This document shows, in pieces, positions 56,450 to 64,000 of a DNA stretch of 64,000 nucleotides (the stretch's first letter is position 1; each line of letters opens with the position of its first letter). Position numbers and translations under genes: made by a program. The notes under the pieces are model-generated. The model saw only the letters and a program-made list of their open reading frames with translations. It searched no databases and was not told the origin of the DNA. Source of the DNA: Parapedobacter indicus (GTDB lineage: Bacteria; Bacteroidota; Bacteroidia; Sphingobacteriales; Sphingobacteriaceae); NCBI RefSeq assembly GCF_900113765.1, contig NZ_FOQO01000001.1, positions 186,001 through 250,000 on the forward strand. Reading direction: 5' to 3'.

Positions 56450-57136
56450 ATGAGCACTGCAAAACAAAAGATTCTGGTGGTCGACGATGAACCCGATATC
56501 GTGGAGCTGATTGCCTATAACCTCAAACGGGAGGGTTATCAGGTACACACCGCGTCCAACGGTCAAGAGGCTGTCACGACGGCAAAAAAGATCATGCCTG
56601 ACCTGATTATCCTGGACGTAATGATGCCCAAAATGGATGGAATAGAAGCCTGTCGTATCATGCGGGCCATGCCGGAGTTCAAAAGCACGTTCATGGTGTT
56701 TCTTACCGCCCGGAGTGAAGAGTATTCGGAGATCGCGGGATTTAATGTTGGTGCGGATGATTACATCGCTAAACCCATCAAACCACGCGCCCTCCTAAGC
56801 CGCATCAATGCAATCCTACGGCGGAACGCACCTACCGATGAACTCCCTAATGAGAAGCTGGAGATCTCGGATTTGGTAATTGATCGGGAAGCTTTCCTGG
56901 TGTTTAAGAACGGGGAAAAGATCGTGCTGGCAAAGAAGGAATTTGAACTGCTTTACCTGCTGGCCTCCAAACCGGGTAAAGTGTATACCCGGGAGGTAAT
57001 TCTAAAGAATATCTGGGAAGATTCGGTGGTGGTTACCAATCGGACCATTGATGTACACATCCGTAAACTGCGTGAAAAAATAGGCGAAAATTATGTTTCT
57101 ACGGTAAAAGGCGTGGGATATAAATTTGAGGCTTAA
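56450..57136 (+). CDS. OmpR/PhoB-type response regulator
   Basis: The 228-residue regulator has a receiver domain (about 8-122; phospho-Asp in DLIILDVMMPKMDG) and a winged-helix DNA-binding domain (about 135-228, FELLYLLASKPGKVYTREVILKNIW, TIDVHIRKLREKIG). ATG 56450 is chosen; an in-frame TTG at 56414 adds only 12 residues. No histidine kinase is adjacent, so it is an orphan here. Its TAA and the TAA of the convergent hutH share TTAA at 57133-57136. Confidence 0.93.
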   Translation: MSTAKQKILVVDDEPDIVELIAYNLKREGYQVHTASNGQEAVTTAKKIMPDLIILDVMMPKMDGIEACRIMRAMPEFKSTFMVFLTARSEEYSEIAGFNVGADDYIAKPIKPRALLSRINAILRRNAPTDELPNEKLEISDLVIDREAFLVFKNGEKIVLAKKEFELLYLLASKPGKVYTREVILKNIWEDSVVVTNRTIDVHIRKLREKIGENYVSTVKGVGYKFEA

Positions 57137-58695
57137 ATGCCAAATACATCATAGTTGGGTTTGTTGAGGTGATAACCGGACGCCTCGGCAGCTTGATTCG
57201 CCTCGTCGAGCAGCCGGCCACTGCTGATCAGCTGCTGCAGCTTGTTGATATCATCGGCGAAGATACGGTCACGATCCGCGAAAGGAACTTCTTTTCTTAC
57301 CAAGCTATGGCATGCCTCCAATACCTCCGATGACCTGAGAGGGCGGCGGAAATCCAGCGCCTGGGCAGCATATAGCAGCTCGACAGCCAAAATATATTCG
57401 AGATTGTCGATAACTTTGTTCAATTTACGCGCACCGATCGCGCCCATCGACACGTGGTCTTCCTGTCCCAGTGATGTCGGGATGCTGTCGGCACTTGCTG
57501 GAAAGCACAACGTCTTATTTTCGGAGACCAATGCCGCTGCCGTATATTGCGGTACCATGAAGCCCGAATGGAGACCGGCGTCCGGTATTAGCAGTTTGGG
57601 GAGGCCGTAACGCCCTTCGATGGTGAGGTAACTCCGGCGATCAGAGATGTTGCCAAGTTCTGCAGCACCGACGGTGGCGTAGTCGATAGCGATAGCCAAC
57701 GGCTGGCCGTGGAAATTACCGCCGCTAATGGCTTCGTGCTGTCCCAGTACAATCGGATTATCGGTGACCGCATTAATTTCAATTTCGGTGAGCTCCTTGA
57801 GATGTAGCCACGCCGTCCGCGAAGCGCCGTGTACCTGAGGCATACATCGTAGCGAATAAGGGTCCTGTACCCGTCCACAATCCGGATGTGAGTTGGCGAT
57901 CTCTGAGGTATGGAGCAATTCCCACAAGCGATGGGCGACTAATTGATTTCCCGGAAACGGGCGGAGCTCGTGCAGACGGGCATCAAACGGCTTGTAAGAG
58001 CCCATGAGTCCTTCCAACGACATCGCGCCGATAAGGTCGGCTACCTCGAGGGTAGTATACATCCGGTGTAAAGCATGCACGGAATGGGCCGCAATGAATT
58101 GCGTGCCGTTGATCAACGCCAATCCTTCCTTGGGACCAAGCTGTAATGGAGACATTCCGCAGGCCTTCAGTGCAACTTCGGCTGGCATAATGTTTCCTTT
58201 GAAACATACTTCGCCAAGCCCAATGAGTGGTAAGAAAAGATGGGCGAGCGGAGCGAGGTCGCCCGATGCTCCCACCGAACCCTGTGACGGAACCATAGGG
58301 ATAATGTCCTGTTCAGCCATCCAGATGATACGCTCCAATGTACGCAACTGTACACCGGAATAGCCCTGGGCAAGCGCCTGCGCCTTCATGATCATCATGG
58401 TTTTGGCAATAGAGACAGGGAGAGGGGTGCCAACGCCTACCGCATGGCTTTGCAGTAGGTTACATTGTAGCTGGTTGACGTCTTTGGCGGAGATGACGGT
58501 GTTGCATAAGGGACCGAATCCCGTATTGATGCCGTACACCACTTCACGGTTGGACACCATGTCTTTTACGAATGATGCCGACTGATCCACTTTATGCCGC
58601 GCCTTGGCAGAAAGTGTCCCTTGGAGTCGCCCGTGAGTGAGTGCTAAAACCGACCTTATGGTAAGTTTATCAGTGCCGTACCGAAAGTTCTTCAT
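57133..58695 (-). CDS. hutH: Histidine ammonia-lyase
   Basis: The 520-residue MIO enzyme converts histidine to urocanate and ammonia. The MIO tripeptide is Ala143-Ser144-Gly145 (GSVGASGDLAPLAHL), with Tyr54 in YGINTGFG, and SHAVGVG (His84) that favours histidine over tyrosine or phenylalanine. No hutU, hutI or hutG is in the window, so the rest of the pathway is elsewhere, or the enzyme serves another path (some Bacteroidota pigment clusters carry related lyases). TAAATTTG on the minus strand (58737-58744) is a -7-like element. Confidence 0.92.
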   Translation of the reverse strand: MKNFRYGTDKLTIRSVLALTHGRLQGTLSAKARHKVDQSASFVKDMVSNREVVYGINTGFGPLCNTVISAKDVNQLQCNLLQSHAVGVGTPLPVSIAKTMMIMKAQALAQGYSGVQLRTLERIIWMAEQDIIPMVPSQGSVGASGDLAPLAHLFLPLIGLGEVCFKGNIMPAEVALKACGMSPLQLGPKEGLALINGTQFIAAHSVHALHRMYTTLEVADLIGAMSLEGLMGSYKPFDARLHELRPFPGNQLVAHRLWELLHTSEIANSHPDCGRVQDPYSLRCMPQVHGASRTAWLHLKELTEIEINAVTDNPIVLGQHEAISGGNFHGQPLAIAIDYATVGAAELGNISDRRSYLTIEGRYGLPKLLIPDAGLHSGFMVPQYTAAALVSENKTLCFPASADSIPTSLGQEDHVSMGAIGARKLNKVIDNLEYILAVELLYAAQALDFRRPLRSSEVLEACHSLVRKEVPFADRDRIFADDINKLQQLISSGRLLDEANQAAEASGYHLNKPNYDVFGI

Positions 58696-58818
58696 GACAT
58701 GTCCAAAAGTGATTCGGTGATTCGCTTGGATTGCGCCAAATTTACATGTGCGTCTACAATGATCGGAACTATTCGCTAATTACGCAATAGAAATCTGAAT
58801 TTTTAACTTTACCCCCGT

Positions 58819-59529
58819 ATGTCTATATTCCGTTTTAAGCAATTTGTGGTCGATCAAACTGAAAGTACCATGAAAGTGAATACCGATGGAGTGTTGCTGG
58901 GTGCTATGGCTTCGGCGGCTGGTCCTGGGCGCATCCTTGATATAGGAACCGGTACTGGCGTGATCGCGCTGATGTTGGCACAGCGATTCCCCTCGGCCAG
59001 GGTGGAAGCCATTGAAGTAGATGCCCTTGCGGCTAAACTGGCTGGTGAGAATTTCATCAGATCCACTTTTGCAACGCGGATTTCTGCTCAGGCTGTCGCC
59101 TTAGCAGATTTTCAGCCGATGGAGGCTTTTGATCTCATCGTGTCCAATCCCCCCTTTTTTCTGCATGCACTTAAAAGTCGAGACTACCGAAAGCGGGTGT
59201 CTCGGCATACAGAAACGTCGTTTTATTCCGAATTGCTGGATCGGGCCTTCAAGTGGCTGACGGCAAAGGGAAGTTTGCAGCTTGTGCTTCCGATTCCAGT
59301 GGCAGAGTGGATCAAGCAGCAGGCAATCGATGAATACGGCTTGGTTGTGCAAGGGCAGCATAACATCCGATCGTTTGCATCTCATCCGCCGATCCGTTGC
59401 ATTTTAGCCATTGGTAAAACTCCATTAGCGATTCCGGCATTGACGGGCGACTTGGTAATTTACGAAGATAAAGGCGTATATAGCCAAGCATACCGGACAT
59501 TGTTGGCCGATTTTTTCTTGGCATTTTAA
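58819..59529 (+). CDS. trmN6: tRNA1(Val) (adenine(37)-N6)-methyltransferase-like protein
   Basis: The 236-residue SAM-dependent methyltransferase has DIGTGTGVIALMLAQRFP and the N6-adenine motif NPPFF (IVSNPPFFLHALKSRDYRKRVSRH). This matches TrmN6/YfiC, which methylates A37 of tRNA-Val. A -7-like TAACTTTA (58804-58811) ends 7 bases before the ATG, so the transcript is likely nearly leaderless. It is divergent from hutH. Confidence 0.9.
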   Translation: MSIFRFKQFVVDQTESTMKVNTDGVLLGAMASAAGPGRILDIGTGTGVIALMLAQRFPSARVEAIEVDALAAKLAGENFIRSTFATRISAQAVALADFQPMEAFDLIVSNPPFFLHALKSRDYRKRVSRHTETSFYSELLDRAFKWLTAKGSLQLVLPIPVAEWIKQQAIDEYGLVVQGQHNIRSFASHPPIRCILAIGKTPLAIPALTGDLVIYEDKGVYSQAYRTLLADFFLAF

Positions 59530-59551
59530 GAATTCTTATATTCGCCCGTCT

Positions 59552-60046
59552 ATGATCAGAATCGGGTTGCTTTCGGATACGCACGGTTACCTGGATGAGC
59601 GGGTGTTTAAACATTTTGAGTTGTGTGACGAAATATGGCACGCTGGAGATTTCGGTGATATTGCAGTGGCGGATACACTGGCGGCATTCCGGCCACTGAA
59701 GGGCGTTTATGGAAATATAGATGGCAAGGATATTCGCGCGATGTATCCTGAGCACCTGCGTTTTTATTGTGAGGAGGTGGACGTCTGGATGACCCACATC
59801 GGCGGCTACCCCAATCACTATAGTCCACAAGTACGGAAAGCAATCCAACTCAATCCACCTAAACTTTTTATCAGCGGCCATTCGCACATTCTTAAAGTCA
59901 TGTACGACCAAAAGTTACAATGCCTGCATCTGAATCCGGGCGCCGCCGGAAAGCAGGGGTGGCATAAAGTTCGTACGCTTTTACGTTTTAGCATTCACGA
60001 TAATCGTATTGAAGACCTTGAGGTTGTCGAATTGCATAATGTTTAA
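59552..60046 (+). CDS. YfcE/MJ0936-type metallophosphoesterase
   Basis: The 164-residue protein has the calcineurin-like motifs GLLSDTHGYLD, WHAGDFGDI, GNIDGKD, and FISGHSH near the C-terminus (GxH). It is probably a phosphodiesterase of the YfcE group acting on cyclic nucleotides or nucleotide-like diesters; the substrate is unknown. It follows trmN6 by 22 bases. Confidence 0.9.
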   Translation: MIRIGLLSDTHGYLDERVFKHFELCDEIWHAGDFGDIAVADTLAAFRPLKGVYGNIDGKDIRAMYPEHLRFYCEEVDVWMTHIGGYPNHYSPQVRKAIQLNPPKLFISGHSHILKVMYDQKLQCLHLNPGAAGKQGWHKVRTLLRFSIHDNRIEDLEVVELHNV

Positions 60047-60152
60047 TTTATATTTACACTAAGTTTTTTGATTTTTGTTGTTTTAATGCTGTTTTTGGCT
60101 ATTTTTGCTTGCGTTTTTAAGTATTATAATACACTAACTAAAGCAGGATTTA

Positions 60153-61172
60153 ATGACGAAAGTGATTACACTGGGCCAGTTCATCATCGAAAAACAGGCT
60201 GACTTTCCGTATGCGAAGGGCGAACTATCAAGGCTGTTACGCGATATCGGCATTGCCGCAAAAATTGTGAACCGCGAAGTAAATAAAGCTGGGCTTGTTG
60301 ACATACTCGGGGATAATGGAACAACCAATATTCAGGGTGAAGGCCAGAAGAAGCTGGATGTATACGCAGATGAGCAGTTTATTTCTGCGTTACGCAGCGG
60401 TGGCGAATGCTGTGTTGTCGCTTCTGAAGAACACGATGACTGCATCTTCATTGATTCCCATGTGTCTCGAAATGCCAAATATATCGTCTGTATCGATCCA
60501 TTAGATGGTTCCTCAAACATTGATGTCAATGTATCTGTGGGTACCATCTTTTCGATTTACAGGCGTACCGATCCGGGCGGGCCTATACGGCTTGAGGAAG
60601 TTCTTCAAAAAGGAACGCAACAGGTTGCTGCGGGCTATGTGATTTATGGTTCCTCAACGATGCTGGTTTATACCACCGGTAAAGGTGTGAATGGGTTTAC
60701 GCTTGATCCTTCCATTGGTGAATTTTGCCTTTCGCATCCGAATATGCGGATACCACTCGATGGTACAATTTATTCCATCAACGAAGGTAACTACGTAAAA
60801 TTTCCGCAGGGTGTGAAAGATTATATCAAATATTGCCAAGTGGAGGAACCGGAGACCAACCGGCCTTTCACATCCCGGTACATCGGATCGATGGTGGCCG
60901 ATGTGCACCGTAACCTGATCAAAGGGGGGGTGTTTCTGTATCCCACCACGTCGTCACATCCGCAGGGAAAACTGCGGCTGATGTACGAATGCAATCCGTT
61001 GGCTTTCATTATTGAACAGGCGGGCGGGAAAGCAACCGATGGATGGCGACGGATTTTAGACATCCAACCCCAAGAACTCCATGAGCGTACGCCGATTTTT
61101 ATCGGTAGTATAGCGATGGTGGAAAAAGTAGAAGAATTTATCCAGCTAAAGACTGTCGCGTACTTCCAATAG
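60153..61172 (+). CDS. fbp: Fructose-1,6-bisphosphatase class I
   Basis: The 339-residue gluconeogenic enzyme has the metal-binding cluster with VASEEHDD and [23 protein letters not shown], and C-terminal [25 protein letters not shown]. Its last 27 bases overlap the 3' end of the convergent merR gene (61146-61172). The start at 60153 is chosen by the family pattern ([14 protein letters not shown]). Confidence 0.95.
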   Translation: MTKVITLGQFIIEKQADFPYAKGELSRLLRDIGIAAKIVNREVNKAGLVDILGDNGTTNIQGEGQKKLDVYADEQFISALRSGGECCVVASEEHDDCIFIDSHVSRNAKYIVCIDPLDGSSNIDVNVSVGTIFSIYRRTDPGGPIRLEEVLQKGTQQVAAGYVIYGSSTMLVYTTGKGVNGFTLDPSIGEFCLSHPNMRIPLDGTIYSINEGNYVKFPQGVKDYIKYCQVEEPETNRPFTSRYIGSMVADVHRNLIKGGVFLYPTTSSHPQGKLRLMYECNPLAFIIEQAGGKATDGWRRILDIQPQELHERTPIFIGSIAMVEKVEEFIQLKTVAYFQ

Positions 61173-61481
61173 GAAGGTTTTCAAGCGCTGGAGCGAGTCA
61201 ATGACCCGTTGATTTTCCCGCGCTTCGCTTTTATTGTTTCGTAGGTAGTCTTTTGCTCCCTGCAATGTGTATCCTTTGTCTTTTACCAGATTGAAGATGA
61301 CTTTCAGGTTTGCAATGTCATCGGGAGTAAACAGCCGGTTTCCTTTCTTGTTTTTCTTGGGTTGAAGAATGTCAAATTCGCGTTCATAAAACCGTATTTG
61401 GGATGCATTAACACCAAATAGGGCTGTCACTTCACCCATGGTGTAATAGAGTTTGTTTATTTCGCGCTCTTTGTAAGGCAT
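61146..61481 (-). CDS. MerR family transcriptional regulator
   Basis: The 111-residue protein has a MerR winged HTH (about 8-75, [28 protein letters not shown]) and no C-terminal ligand domain or metal-binding Cys. The stop lies inside fbp, a 27-base convergent overlap. On the minus strand TATCTTTG (61514-61521) precedes it, with the palindrome CTTTGCAAAG beside it at about 61507-61518, a possible autoregulation site. Target genes are unknown; the M23 peptidase upstream on the same strand is a candidate. Confidence 0.88.
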   Translation of the reverse strand: MPYKEREINKLYYTMGEVTALFGVNASQIRFYEREFDILQPKKNKKGNRLFTPDDIANLKVIFNLVKDKGYTLQGAKDYLRNNKSEARENQRVIDSLQRLKTFLLEVRDSL

Positions 61482-61549
61482 ATAACGAACGGGATTGATG
61501 TACCTTTGCTTTGCAAAGATACAATTACCGTTGAAATATCCTACGCCTA

Positions 61550-62518
61550 TTAATCGAACGACTGATTTTCCTGTGATGCAGCCTCTAAGATGGCTACGTA
61601 TTCGGTGGGAGTAAGGTCGTTATAAATGAAATTAATGGGATTTACGGGCTTATTGTTTTTGTGCACTTCGTAATGTACATGGGGGCCGGTGGAAATTCCG
61701 GTATTGCCTACATAGCCGATCAAATCGCCCCGTTGTACCCGTTGGCCCACCCGCACTGCAAACCGGCTCATGTGGCCATAAAGCGTTTTATAGCTGTACC
61801 CATGGTTGATGACTATCCGCCGCCCATATCCGCCATCCATGCCCGCCGCTTCGACTTTTCCGTTTCCGGTCGCATAAATCGGAGTGCCTACCGGTGCCGC
61901 GAAGTCGATTCCTGCGTGCATTTTCCGGATCTTATATACCGGATGTATTCGTGTGCCAAAACCCGATACACCGGCATGCCCCTTACGGCTATCCACAGGT
62001 TGGATGGCTGGAATGCTAGCCATCATTTCGGTTTTGGATTTTGCCATTTCGGTCAGGTCATCGTACGATTTCGATTGTACGTACAGCGCTTTGGTAATGT
62101 AATCAAGTTTTTTGGCCGTTTCAACCATCAAATCTGAATTACTGAAGTGTTCAAGATTTTTGTATCGATTGACGCCGCCAAACCCTGCCTTGCGGATATC
62201 GGAGTCTATGGGGTCGGCCTCAAAGATCACCCGGTAAATATTATCATCGCGGTGTTGCATGCCTTCCAAGGCCGCATCAATCTGCTTCAGCCGTTCCTGC
62301 ATCAGGTTGTATTGAAGTGCCATTTGGTCTACTTCCCGTTGTAGTTGTTTTTCTTTCGGCGAATCAAAAAACGTGAAACCTATATAGAAGAGGAAAATCG
62401 CACATGCGAAGGAACTCGTAAGGAAACCGATAATACGGAAGGTCCAGGTCCTGGTACTTGTTTTTATCTTCTCATATTTCAATGTATGAGAGTTGTAATG
62501 GTACTTTGTTTTCGCCAT
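61550..62518 (-). CDS. M23 family murein peptidase with N-terminal membrane anchor
   Basis: The 322-residue protein has one transmembrane segment (about 29-51), a coiled coil (about 55-95, EKQLQREVDQMALQYNLMQERLKQIDA), and a C-terminal LytM/M23 zinc domain (about 185-300) with HAGIDFAAPVGTP and GPHVHYEV. It is likely an envelope-bound endopeptidase or a regulator of murein hydrolysis. TATCTTTG (62569-62576) is a -7-like element upstream. Confidence 0.9.
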   Translation of the reverse strand: MAKTKYHYNSHTLKYEKIKTSTRTWTFRIIGFLTSSFACAIFLFYIGFTFFDSPKEKQLQREVDQMALQYNLMQERLKQIDAALEGMQHRDDNIYRVIFEADPIDSDIRKAGFGGVNRYKNLEHFSNSDLMVETAKKLDYITKALYVQSKSYDDLTEMAKSKTEMMASIPAIQPVDSRKGHAGVSGFGTRIHPVYKIRKMHAGIDFAAPVGTPIYATGNGKVEAAGMDGGYGRRIVINHGYSYKTLYGHMSRFAVRVGQRVQRGDLIGYVGNTGISTGPHVHYEVHKNNKPVNPINFIYNDLTPTEYVAILEAASQENQSFD

Positions 62519-62709
62519 TAGCGTTGCATTTAATGGATTTCAGTTAATGGTCAGACTGACTTCGACTACAAAGATAGCTACTAGCTGGCGGCAAACTTAA
62601 CTAAAGTTGATTGAATATACAACGGGGTACGAAACAAAATGTCCGATTTCGTTGCAAATCCATAAGAAGCGAAGTCGCAGTTTAGTAAATATGCGGTTTT
62701 GCACATCCG

Positions 62710-63552
62710 CTAGCTGACCATCGATAGAAACAGGGCTACTTGTTGTTTGAGCTGGCGGCGGTCGACAATAAAATCGAGAAAACCGTGCTCCAGCAGAAAC
62801 TCAGAAGTTTGAAATCCCTTAGGCAGGTCCTTTTTGATGGTTTCTTTAATGACACGAGGGCCCGCGAAACCAATGAGCGCACCTGGCTCAGCAATGTTAA
62901 TGTCGCCCAGCATGGCGTAAGAAGCTGTTACGCCGCCGGTGGTGGGGTCTGTTAGTAGACAGATGTAGGGTAGTTTTGCTTCGTTAAGCAGCGCGAGTTT
63001 AGCTGATGTCTTGGCCATCTGCATCAGTGAAAATGCAGCTTCCATCATACGGGCACCGCCCGATTTCGATATCAGCATGAAAGGGGTCCGGTGTTGGAGG
63101 CAGTAGTCGATGGACCGCGCAATTTTTTCGCCCACTACCGATCCCATGGAGCCACCGATAAATGTGAAGTCCATGCATGCCACTACCAGATCGCGGCCCT
63201 CCACTTTACCGTGGGCACAACGAATCGCATCGTTCAATCCGGTTTTGGCGTAGCTTTCTTCCAAACGTGCCGTATATTTTTTGGTGTCTTCAAAGTGTAG
63301 GGGGTCTCCGGATTTCAGGTTGGCAAACAGCTCCGTAAACTGATTGTCATCAAAAAGGATGGAAAAGTATGCGGCCGATCCAATGCGGAGGTGATAACCG
63401 CAATATTGGCATACATACTTGTTTTCGATCTGTTCGATGTTCAGCAAAGGTTTTTTGCAGGAAGGGCATTTGTTCCAAAGGCCGTCGGGCGCTTCCTTTT
63501 TATGTTCGGTAGCCGTACTAATACCGGCCTTTTCACGTCTAAACCAACTCAT
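62710..63552 (-). CDS. accD: Acetyl-CoA carboxylase carboxyltransferase subunit beta
   Basis: The 280-residue AccD starts [13 protein letters not shown] (ATG 63552), carries a zinc ribbon with CPSC and CQYC, and has the crotonase-like core [37 protein letters not shown]. It transfers carboxyl to acetyl-CoA in fatty acid synthesis. The promoter TTG-N20-TAAGTTTG lies at 63573-63603. AccA is not in the window. Confidence 0.95.
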   Translation of the reverse strand: MSWFRREKAGISTATEHKKEAPDGLWNKCPSCKKPLLNIEQIENKYVCQYCGYHLRIGSAAYFSILFDDNQFTELFANLKSGDPLHFEDTKKYTARLEESYAKTGLNDAIRCAHGKVEGRDLVVACMDFTFIGGSMGSVVGEKIARSIDYCLQHRTPFMLISKSGGARMMEAAFSLMQMAKTSAKLALLNEAKLPYICLLTDPTTGGVTASYAMLGDINIAEPGALIGFAGPRVIKETIKKDLPKGFQTSEFLLEHGFLDFIVDRRQLKQQVALFLSMVS

Positions 63553-63572
63553 GCAAATTTGATTATGGGATG

Positions 63573-63603
63573 CAAACTTAGATAAACTTGTGGGGATATG
63601 CAA
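63573..63603 (-). promoter_or_regulatory. Promoter of accD
   Basis: TTG (63601-63603), 20 bases, TAAGTTTG (63573-63580) on the minus strand, 21 bases before the ATG of accD. It lies just past the 3' end of the SRP RNA, so accD need not depend on read-through. Confidence 0.75.
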
Positions 63604-63641
63604 GAACCGTCATGTACTTGTTCGTAGCCGGAATTATCAAT

Positions 63642-63746
63642 AAAAAATGGGCAAGCTCCTTTTATCGCACCGCTACAACCCAATACCCTTGCTGCGTTCC
63701 CGCCCTGGGGGATTCTTGGGGAGCTGGTCGTAAAAGACTTACCCAT
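63642..63746 (-). ncRNA. ffs: Small signal recognition particle RNA (4.5S type)
   Basis: On the minus strand the conserved SRP hairpin appears with GCG-GGAA-CGC (GGAA tetraloop) and the flanking AGCA internal-loop bases, inside CAGGGCGGGAACGCAGC. The 5' ATGGGTAAG and 3' CTTGCCCAT ends pair over 9 bases with one G-U pair, closing the roughly 105-base RNA. A T6 tract follows the 3' end. A full promoter lies at 63751-63780. It partners Ffh in co-translational targeting to the membrane. Ends are estimated to within a few bases. Confidence 0.92.
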
Positions 63747-63750
63747 GGTG

Positions 63751-63780
63751 CAAAGGTAACGAAAATCGTGAGAAAATCAA
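63751..63780 (-). promoter_or_regulatory. Promoter of the SRP RNA gene
   Basis: TTG (63778-63780), 19 bases, TACCTTTG (63751-63758) on the minus strand. The -7 box is the same as that of the DEAD-box helicase gene. Confidence 0.85.
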
Positions 63781-63818
63781 TAGAAATAATGCATACTCCT
63801 AATTAATTGGTTTGCAGG

Positions 63819-64000
63819 TTAGTTCAAAATTCGATACACCCACCCTGGCAGTACAGCAATGACGCCTTTTATCTCCATTTCTAGCAACGTGATCGCTAAC
63901 TTACTTTGTGGCCATTGCAATCGCCGCGAAAGTTCATCGATAGCGATCTGTCCGGCTGCCTGAATGGCATCATATACCTGTTGTTCCGTTTTATCCAGCG
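63819..64000 (-). CDS. dprA: DprA C-terminal winged-helix end, 5' truncated by window edge
   Basis: The visible 60 residues read LDKTEQQVYDAIQAAGQIA, then IDELSRRLQWPQSKLAITLLEMEIKGVIAVLPGW, ending VYRILN. This is the winged-helix end of DNA-processing protein DprA, which loads RecA on single-stranded DNA in transformation. The Rossmann-like part lies beyond position 64000. It is too short to rule out another helix-turn-helix protein, but the pattern IDEL...LLELEIKG...LPGxxY is typical. Confidence 0.7.
   Translation of the reverse strand, partial: LDKTEQQVYDAIQAAGQIAIDELSRRLQWPQSKLAITLLEMEIKGVIAVLPGWVYRILN

Noticed and set aside
63588-63806. Small reading frames across the SRP RNA
   Set aside because: The RNA fold and promoter explain this stretch, and the frames show no codon or protein pattern.

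Overview
The window looks like a chromosomal segment of a Bacteroidota bacterium, most likely a Sphingobacteriaceae-type organism (inference). The reasons are paired SusC/SusD systems, an ECF sigma/FecR pair beside one of them, PorT next to a menaquinone methyltransferase, DUF4290, a MurA with Asp at the catalytic Cys position, and several promoters of the form TTG-N19/20-TAnnTTTG. I see no transposon, phage gene, CRISPR array, tRNA or rRNA.

Positions 1-18,500 are mostly housekeeping: a truncated barrel protein, an M61 peptidase, an SDR oxidoreductase, porT-ubiE, dnaB, a UvrD/PcrA helicase, DUF4290-murA, a YceI lipoprotein, a convergent block (cystathionine beta-synthase-like enzyme, AMP nucleosidase, clpX, clpP), an HsdR_N-like nuclease-fold protein and holA.

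Positions 18,475-48,742 form a pectin/galacturonate utilisation region, interrupted by a DUF1801 gene and an ABC-F gene. It holds a GH28 enzyme, a LacI-family regulator, ECF sigma/anti-sigma, SusCD pair 1 (SusC with an STN signalling domain), a GH106-like alpha-L-rhamnosidase, a CE15-like esterase, SusCD pair 2 (no STN), an exported Gfo/Idh/MocA oxidoreductase with a DUF6807 lipoprotein, uxaB-uxaA-uxaC and an ExuT-like MFS transporter. The implied flow is cleavage of rhamnose- and galacturonate-containing oligosaccharides at the surface and in the periplasm, import, then galacturonate to tagaturonate (UxaC), altronate (UxaB) and 2-keto-3-deoxygluconate (UxaA). KDG kinase and aldolase are not in the window. 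The main non-coding discovery is a family of LacI-type palindromes: four clear, related sites precede GH106, SusC2, the Gfo/Idh/MocA gene and uxaB, a different palindrome precedes the transporter, and a weak relative precedes the sigma factor. So nearly every transcription unit of the locus starts with an operator-like site.

Positions 48,826-64,000 return to housekeeping: a DEAD-box helicase, an OmpA-like protein, alaS, a TlpA-like lipoprotein, an orphan response regulator, hutH, trmN6, a YfcE-like phosphoesterase, fbp, a MerR regulator, an M23 peptidase, accD, an unannotated-looking small SRP RNA (ffs) on the minus strand, and the C-terminal end of dprA at the window edge. A 414-base gap upstream of alaS carries four tandem 11-base repeats.
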